From assembly GCF_024166365.1 (NCBI RefSeq), contig NC_064820.1:147394001-147458000 (forward strand): a stretch of 64,000 bases of DNA, in the 5' to 3' direction. Origin of the DNA: Elephas maximus indicus (Eukaryota; Chordata; Mammalia; Proboscidea; Elephantidae). Below the pieces are notes generated by a model that saw only the letters and a program-made list of their open reading frames with translations, had not been told where the DNA came from and did no database searches. How positions within the stretch are numbered: position 1 is the first letter of the stretch; the number at the start of each line of letters is the position of its first letter. This document shows positions 57,840 through 64,000 of the stretch, one piece after another. The position numbers and the translations under genes are program-made.

Positions 57840-60800
57840 CTGATTTTACTCAGCATAATGCCTTCCAGATTCCTCCATGTTAATGAAATGTTTCATGGAT
57901 TCATCATTGTTCTTCATCGATGCGTAGTATTCCATTGTGTGAATATACCATAATTTATTTCTCCATTCTTCCGTTGATGGGCACCTTGGTTGCTTCCATC
58001 TTTTTGCTATTGTAAATAGTGCTACACTGAACACGGGGTGCATATATCTGTTCATGTAAAGGCGCTTATTTCTCTAGGATATATCCCAAGGAGTGGGGTT
58101 GCTGGATCGAATGGTAGTTCTATTTCTAGCTTTTTAATGAAACGCCAAGTTGATTTCCAAAGTGATTGTACCATTTTATATTCCCACCAGCAGTATGTAA
58201 GTGTTCCAGTCTCTCCACAACCTCTACAGAATTTATTTCTCACTCATTGGAGTGAGATGGAATCTCATTGTAGTTTTGATTTGCATTTCTCTAATGGCTA
58301 ATGCTTGTGAGCATTTCCTCATGTATCTGTTAGTTACCTGAATGTCCTCTGTAGTGAAGTGTCCATTCATATCTTTTGACCATTTTTTAATTGGGTTGTC
58401 TTTTTGTAGTTGACTTTTTGCAGTGTCATGTAGATTTTAGAGATCAGGCATTGATTGGACATGTCATAGCTAAAAACTTTTTCCCAGTCTGTGGGTAATA
58501 TTTTTACTCTTCTGGTGAAGTCTTTGGATGAGCATAGGTGTTTGATTTTTAGGAGCTCCCAATTATCTAGTTTCTCTTCTAGATTGTTAGTATTGTTTTG
58601 TATACTGTTTATGCCATGTATTAGGGCTCCTAACATTATTTGTATTTTTTCTCCCATGATCTTTATTGTTTTAGATTTTATATTTAGGTCTTTGATCCAT
58701 TTTGAGTTAGTTTTTGTGCATGGTGTGAGGTATGGGTCTTGTTTCATTTTTTTGCAGATGGATATCCAGTTATGCCAGCGCCATTTCTTAAACAGACTGT
58801 CTTTTCCCCATTTAACTGTTTTGGGGCCTTTGTCAAGTATCAGCTGCTCATATGTGGATGGATTTATGTCAGGATTCTCAGTACTGATGGGAATGCGTTA
58901 TTTATGTATCTGTTATGAGTCTGTTGTACCAGTACCAGGCTGTTCTCACTACTGTGGCGGTATAATAGGTTCTAAAATCAGGTAGAGTGAAGCCTCCCAC
59001 TTTGCTCTTTATCAGTAATGCTTTTCTTATCTGGGGCCTCTTTCCCTTCCATATGAAGTTGGTGATTTGTTTCTCCATCTCATTAAAAAATGTCATTGGA
59101 ATTTGGATCGGAATTGCATTGTATCTATAGATGGCCTTTGGTAGAATAGACATTTTTACAATGTTAGGCTTCCTATCCATGAGCAAAGTATGTTTTTCCA
59201 CTTATGTAGGTCTCTTTTGGTTTTTTGCAGTAGTGTCTTGTAGTTTTCTTTGTATAGGTCTTTTACGTCACTGGTAAAATTTATACCTAAGCGTTTTATC
59301 TTCTTAGGGGCTACTGTATATAGTTTGATTTGGTGATTTCCTCTTTGATGTTCTTTTTGTTGGTGTAGAGGAATCCAACTGATTTTTGTATGTTTATCTT
59401 ATATCCTGATACTCTGCTGAACTCTTCTGTTAATTTCGGTAGTTTTCTTGAGGATTCTTTAGGGTTTTCTGTGTATAAGATCATGTCATCTGCAAATAGA
59501 GGTAATTTTACTTCTTCCTTACCAATCTGGATGCCCTTTATTTCTTTATCTAGCCTATTTGCTGTGGCTAGGACCTCCAGCACAATGTTGAATAAGAGTG
59601 GTGATAAAGGGCATCCTTGTCTGGTTCCTGATCTCAGTGGGAATGCTTTCAGGCTCTCTCCATTTGGAATGATGTTGGCTGTTGGCTTTGTATAAATCCC
59701 CTTTATTGTGTTGAGGAATTTTCCTTCTATTCCTATTTTGCTAAGAGTTTTTATCATCAGTGAGTGTTGAACTTTGTCAAATGCCTTTTCTGCATCAATT
59801 GATAAAATCATGTGATTCTTGTCCTTTGTTTTATTTATGTGGTAGATTACATTAATTTTTTCTCTAATGTTGAACCATCCCTGCATATCTGGTATGAAGC
59901 CCAGTTGGTCATGGTGAATTATTTTTTTGATATGTTGTTAAATTCTGTTGGCTAGAGTTTTGTTGAGGATTTTTGCATCTATGTTCATGAGGTCTATAAT
60001 TTTCTTTCCTTGTGGTGTCTTTACCTGTTTTTGGTATCAGGGATATGGTGGCTTCACAGAATGAGTTTGGGAGTATTTCGTCCTTTTCTATGCTGCGAAA
60101 TACCTTTAGTAGTAGTGGTGTTAACTCTTCTCTGAACGTTTGTAGAACTCTTCAGTGAAGCCATCCGGACCAGGCCTTTTTTTTTTTTGTTTGGAGTTTT
60201 TTGATTACCTTTTCAATCTCTTCTTTTGTTATGGGTCTGTTTAGTTGTTCGACCTCTGTTTGTGTTAGTTTAGGTAGGTAGTGTGTTTCTAGGAATTCAC
60301 CCATTTCTTCCAGGTTTTCAAATTTGTTAGAGTACAATTTTTCATAGTAATCTGATATGATTCTTTTAATTTCAGTTGGGTCTGTTGTAATATTGGCCAT
60401 CTTATTTCTTATTCAAGTTACGTGCTTCCTCTCCTGCTTTTCTTTTGTCAGTTTGGCCAATGGTTTATCGATTTTTTTGAGTTTTTCAAAAAACCAGCTT
60501 TTGGTCTTTTTAATTCTTTCAATTGTTTTTCTGTTTTCTATTTCATTTAGTTCAGCTCTAATTTTTATTATTTGTTTTTTTCTGGTGCCTGTGGGTTTCT
60601 TTTGTTGCTCTCCATCTGTTCAAGTTGTAGGGATAGTTCTTTGATTTTGGCCCTTTTGTCTTTTTGGATGTGTGCATTTATTGATATAAATTGGCCTCTG
60701 AGCAGCGCTTTTGCTGTGTCCCAAAGGTTCTGATAGGAAGTATTTTCATTCTCATTGGATTCTATGAATTTCTTTATTCCATCCTTAATGTCTTCTATAA

Positions 60801-60960
60801 TCCAGTCTTTTTTGAGCATGGTATTGTTCAGTTTCCAAGTGTTTGATTTCTTTTCCCTGATTTTCCTGTTATTGATTTCCACTTTTATGGCCTTATGGTC
60901 AGAGAAGATGCTTTGTAATATTTCAATGTTTTGGATTCTGCTAAGGCTTGCTTTATGACC
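57840..60960 (-). pseudogene. L1 ORF2, 5'-deleted and broken
   Basis: Minus-strand pieces: 60568-60882, 60152-60400, 59311-59886 (191 residues; [20 protein letters not shown] ... catalytic [14 protein letters not shown]), 58902-59201 ([19 protein letters not shown]), 58367-58747, 58052-58243 and 57846-58055 (KRWKQPRCPSTEEWRNKLWY, C-terminus). The FADD box is intact, but the N-terminal endonuclease is deleted and several frameshifts occur. Confidence 0.9.
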
Positions 60961-62448
60961 TAATATGTGGTCTATTCTAGAGAATGTTCCATGTGCACTA
61001 GAAAAGAAAGTATACTTGGTTGCTGTTGGGTGGAGTGTTCTGTAGATGTCTATGAGGTCAAGTTGTATTCTACATCTGGTAATTCCAGGAAGGCACTTTC
61101 ATCTAGAAGATCCCATAATTCTTTGTTTTGAGAGCTTGCTTAATTGATCATGGTCTGTTTCTTTTTGTGATTTCATATTGACTGTTGTCTCTGAGCCATC
61201 TATAAGTTATTGTATTAGTTTATTTTGTGTTTCTTTACTGTATCTTAGCTTCTCGCTTTGTTTTGTTTTGATATGCCCAAATAGGTTGCTTGAGTGAGCT
61301 AGCTTGATTATTTTTGCTTTTGAAGTTGTGACGTTCTGTCTCCAGAAGGTTAGAGCTGTTATCAGGTATATCAGTCTTGGAGTCCATTCGCTTTTCTTGT
61401 ATGGATTCAGCTTAGGTGTCCAGGTAACTGGTCATGAAGTGTGTGGTACAGGCTCTGTCCTACAGTCTTAGAGGGGCAGAGGTGATTGGTGTAGGTACTG
61501 GTATCTGATTGCAGCAGGGAGTCACACTCTGAACAAGGTAGGGGGCTGAGAATCATCCCCCAGGTGACTCTGAAGAAAGTGCATTCCTCTTCCCTAGAGC
61601 GTACAGGTGGGTGGGTTCTGCAGATGGACCATGGGCACCCAATGCTTTTGGTTGTAAGGACTGGGAGGTACCAGTTATCCTTGGACCTGTGTTGCAGGTG
61701 GCTGGGTGACCTGAGTGGAGCTGCCAGTCCTTAGGTCCCTGATGTGGGTAGGTGAGGACCCTGTTTAATAGGCAAAGTGGTGTCAATAATCAAACACCCA
61801 CCTCTCCACTGCACAGCTGAAACAGTTGCAGTCTACCAACAAGGGCCTATTCTCATGAAATAGGCCCACACAGGTCCATGCAGGGGGGAAAGGTATTCAA
61901 AGTCCACGGACCATTTCTGCGTGGACAGGAGCTGCTTTTGTCCAGATCTCCCCAGGTGTGCTGGCAAATTTATCTTTTCCCCCAATTGCAAATTTACTCT
62001 TTGTCCACGGCTGGGAGAATGGCTCCAGGCACTCAACAGGGCGTATCTCAGGCCCACAGAAATAAACCGCCTCTGAAGCTGGCTTGGGGGTTGGGGGTGC
62101 GGTAAAATACATGCAAGTACTCAGCTTTTGCTGAGAACCCCGTTCTTCTCTGGTTACAAAGGTGTCAGTAGGCTGTGCGTCCAGCTGTTTCTCCCTGAGG
62201 AAACTGCAGCTGAATGCTACTACCAGCCCACCACAGCTGCTCCTGGGAATGGTGCCTGAGGCATCCCAGTGATTCAGTTCTGGTAACTGCCCTCTGCTTC
62301 TGAACTGTCTCTCCCTCCCCCTGCTGCTCAGTCCGTTTTCTAACTTTGCCTTTGATGTTTACGGCTCCAAGCTTGACATAAATATAATTGTTTCACTTGT
62401 GTTTTTGGGTCTTTGTTGTAAGAGGATCACTGGAAGCGTCTATCTATT

Positions 62449-62462
62449 CTGCCATCTTGGCT
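62449..62462 (-). promoter_or_regulatory. YY1-like site at L1 5' end
   Basis: In element sense the sequence is GCCAAGATGGCAG, about 15 bp inside the 5' end. Human L1 has a YY1 site (AAGATGGCC) at the same place that sets the transcription start. Here function is inference. Confidence 0.65.
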
Positions 62463-62486
62463 CTGCCTCTCAACAGTAGCTTTCTT

Positions 62487-62904
62487 GATGGTATGAATGG
62501 GGAAGGCGAGCAGCTGAGTGAGCCTGAGGTTTCTATCCTGATTGGGGCAAGCAAATGACTGTCAGACTAGTCAGAAATTTAAAAAGGAGATCCAGGATAT
62601 GAGGAGTTATAGAGGTCCTTGATATGCTCACCACGTATCCCTAGATGACTGTGAGATCTGCACATATGTGCAGAGGAGACATGAGAGGACCTGAAGGAAA
62701 GTAAAAGGGCAGATTTAAAAACTGCCTTAACTTTGAATGTGTTTTCCAACCCACACACCAATCCATTGGCAGAGGGTGGAAGTCATAATGGCTAAAGGTG
62801 TTTCAGCAAAATCTTTGACCATTGAAAGGTCATTAAGTGTTGTGAACACAGAGGTGATGCCTTGAAATCCAGGCTTAAAAATAAACACAAGAATAAAAAA
62901 CCGA
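62487..62904. other. unique spacer between head-to-head L1s
   Basis: About 418 bp with no recognised repeat or exon, AT-rich at the right end (AATAAACACAAGAATAAAAAA). Confidence 0.5.
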
Positions 62905-62918
62905 GCAGAGAGGCGGAG

Positions 62919-62928
62919 CCAAGATGGA
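62919..62928 (+). promoter_or_regulatory. YY1-like site at L1 5' end
   Basis: CCAAGATGGA, about 15 bp from the element start, in the same position as in the opposing copy and with its core AAGATGG intact. Confidence 0.6.
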
Positions 62929-63140
62929 GGAATAGACAGACGCTTCCGTTGAGCCCTCTTCACAACAAAGACCCAAAGGAACAAGGGAAACAAGTATATT
63001 TCTGACAAGCTAGGAGCCCTGAGCATCAAAGGCAGGCTTAGACACTGAAATGGGGGGCAGGGGAAGGAACAGACCGTTCAGAGGAGGAGAGGAGTTGCCG
63101 GACCTGAATCGTGGGGGAGCCCTCAGGCACCATTCCCGGA

Positions 63141-63157
63141 GCGGCGGCGGCGGCGGG
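63141..63157 (+). repeat. (CGG)5 triplet repeat in L1 5' UTR
   Basis: GCGGCGGCGGCGGCGGG. The homologous place has about three units in the first L1 (near 54980) and essentially none in the second (near 62240), so repeat number varies among copies. Confidence 0.85.
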
Positions 63158-64000
63158 CTGATACTAGTGTTTGGCCGAAGTTTCCTCAGGGAGAAGCAGC
63201 CAGCCACACAGCCCACTCACACCTCCGGAGCCTAAAGAGAAGGGCGCTCTCAGCAAAAGCTAAGTAATTGCGTATATTTTACCGTGCCCCCTCCACCCCC
63301 AAGCCAGCTTCAGCGGCTGAATTCCTAGGCCTGAGATAGACCCTGGTGAGCACCTGGAGCCATCCTCCTGGACTTGGGGAAGGAAAACATTTGCAACTGG
63401 GAGGAAAAGACAATTTGCTAGCCCCATTAACTGGGGAAGCTTAGGACAGAAGTGGCTCCTGTCCAGACATAAACCATCTGTGGACCTTGACCACCTTTCC
63501 CTTCTGCATGGACCTGTGTGGGCCTATTTCGGGAAAATAGGCCCTTGTTGGCAAACTCCAACCATTTCAGCGGTGTGGTGGAGTTGTGGGTGTTTGACGT
63601 TTGACATTGCTTTGCCTATTAAACAAGGTCCTCACCTACACACAACCGGGACCTAAGGACTGGTGGCTCCACTCGGGTCACCGAACCACCCGCGACAGGG
63701 GTCCAAGGATAACTGGTACCTCCCAGTCCTTACAACAAAAACTTTGTGTGCCCATGGTCCCTCTGCAGAACCCACCCACCAGCACGCTCTAGGGAACAGA
63801 GACACATTTTCCTCAGAGACACTTGGGGGTCAGTTCTCAGCCCCCTGCCTTGTTCAGAACGTGACCGCCTGCTGCAATCAGATACGGGTATATACGCCAA
63901 TCACCCTTGCCCCTCTCAGACTGTAGGACAGAGCCTGTACCACACACTTGATATCAGTTATCTGGAAACATGAGCTGAATTCATACAAGAAAACTGAATG

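Larger units (their letters stand above)
56765..62475 (-). mobile_element. near-complete L1 with ORF1/endonuclease deletion, minus orientation
   Basis: Flanked by a perfect 11-bp duplication GTAGCTTTCTT (56754-56764 and 62476-62486). 3' UTR, ORF2, and a 5' UTR with intact element start are all present. Compared with the copy at 47674, about 1.85 kb is missing at a junction near 61067-61075: sequence equivalent to 51975-53825 (endonuclease N-terminus, inter-ORF, most of ORF1). Length 5.7 kb. Confidence 0.92.
37206..64000 (+). other. CATSPER3: CATSPER3 intron 2 (5' part), mostly transposons
   Basis: Everything after the GTAAGC donor to the window end. Well over 80% can be assigned to HAL1-like, RTE, L1, LTR, SINE and MIR pieces. 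I found no exon resembling the S2-S6 part of the channel in the unique gaps (46138-46532, 47321-47543, 62487-62904). Confidence 0.8.
62905..64000 (+). mobile_element. L1 5' UTR, plus orientation, continues past window
   Basis: Begins GAGAGGCGGAGCCAAGATGG and matches the 5' UTRs of the two minus-strand L1s throughout (CACACAGCCCACTCACAC, CACCTGGAGCCATCCTCC, GGCCCTTGTTGGCAAACTCC, GAGCTGAATTCATACAAG). Only the 5' UTR is within the window, so ORF integrity cannot be judged. Confidence 0.92.

Overview
This window is vertebrate nuclear DNA from a placental mammal, almost certainly an afrotherian (elephant, sirenian, hyrax or a relative). The lineage call rests on the repeats. Several copies of the tRNA-derived AfroSINE family are present, with the box-B-like core GTTCGAATCC and a tail resembling the RTE 3' end. 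There are at least seven pieces of a BovB/RTE-clade LINE whose 3' end (GGCACCTAACAACAAC) matches that SINE tail, plus large L1 elements with a ~1 kb 3' UTR. There is no bacterial, plasmid or viral genome organisation. Family names come from recognising sequence motifs; no database search was run.

Host genes: two neighbouring plus-strand genes are visible, in the order known from human 5q31.1. The last two coding exons of PCBD2 (pterin-4a-carbinolamine dehydratase 2) lie at 26415-26495 and 27681-27776. The first two coding exons of CATSPER3 (sperm cation channel subunit 3) lie at 35166-35266 and 37052-37205. Positions 1-26414 are a long PCBD2 intron, 27777-35165 is the 3' UTR plus a ~7.4 kb intergenic interval, and 37206-64000 is the start of a very large, repeat-filled CATSPER3 intron. 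The earlier PCBD2 exons and later CATSPER3 exons were not found and should lie outside the window.

Layout: 1-20 kb is mostly unique intron with scattered L1, SINE, MIR and L2 pieces, one compound CA microsatellite and a strong G-quadruplex motif. 20.9-23.3 kb is an ancient L1 interrupted by a younger L1 tail and a SINE. A full-length SINE with a tRNA-Gly-like head sits just before PCBD2 exon 3. 29-34.4 kb (intergenic) holds old L1/L2, a split SINE, an MLT1-type LTR, a MER2-like DNA transposon and a SINE with a perfect 11-bp target duplication. 37.5-40.3 kb is a HAL1-like half-LINE. 40.3-47.1 kb is an RTE cluster centred on a ~1.27 kb inverted repeat. 47.5-62.5 kb holds two nearly complete L1 copies in minus orientation, the first inserted into a solo LTR. 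A third L1 starts at about 62905 in plus orientation and runs off the end, making a head-to-head pair of L1 promoters.

I did not find a novel biological system. The most informative material is structural: nested insertions with readable target duplications, the RTE inverted repeat, an RTE 5' inversion, an internally deleted RTE that keeps its 5' terminus, head-to-head L1 promoters with preserved YY1-like sites, and a tRNA-Gly/RTE chimeric SINE.
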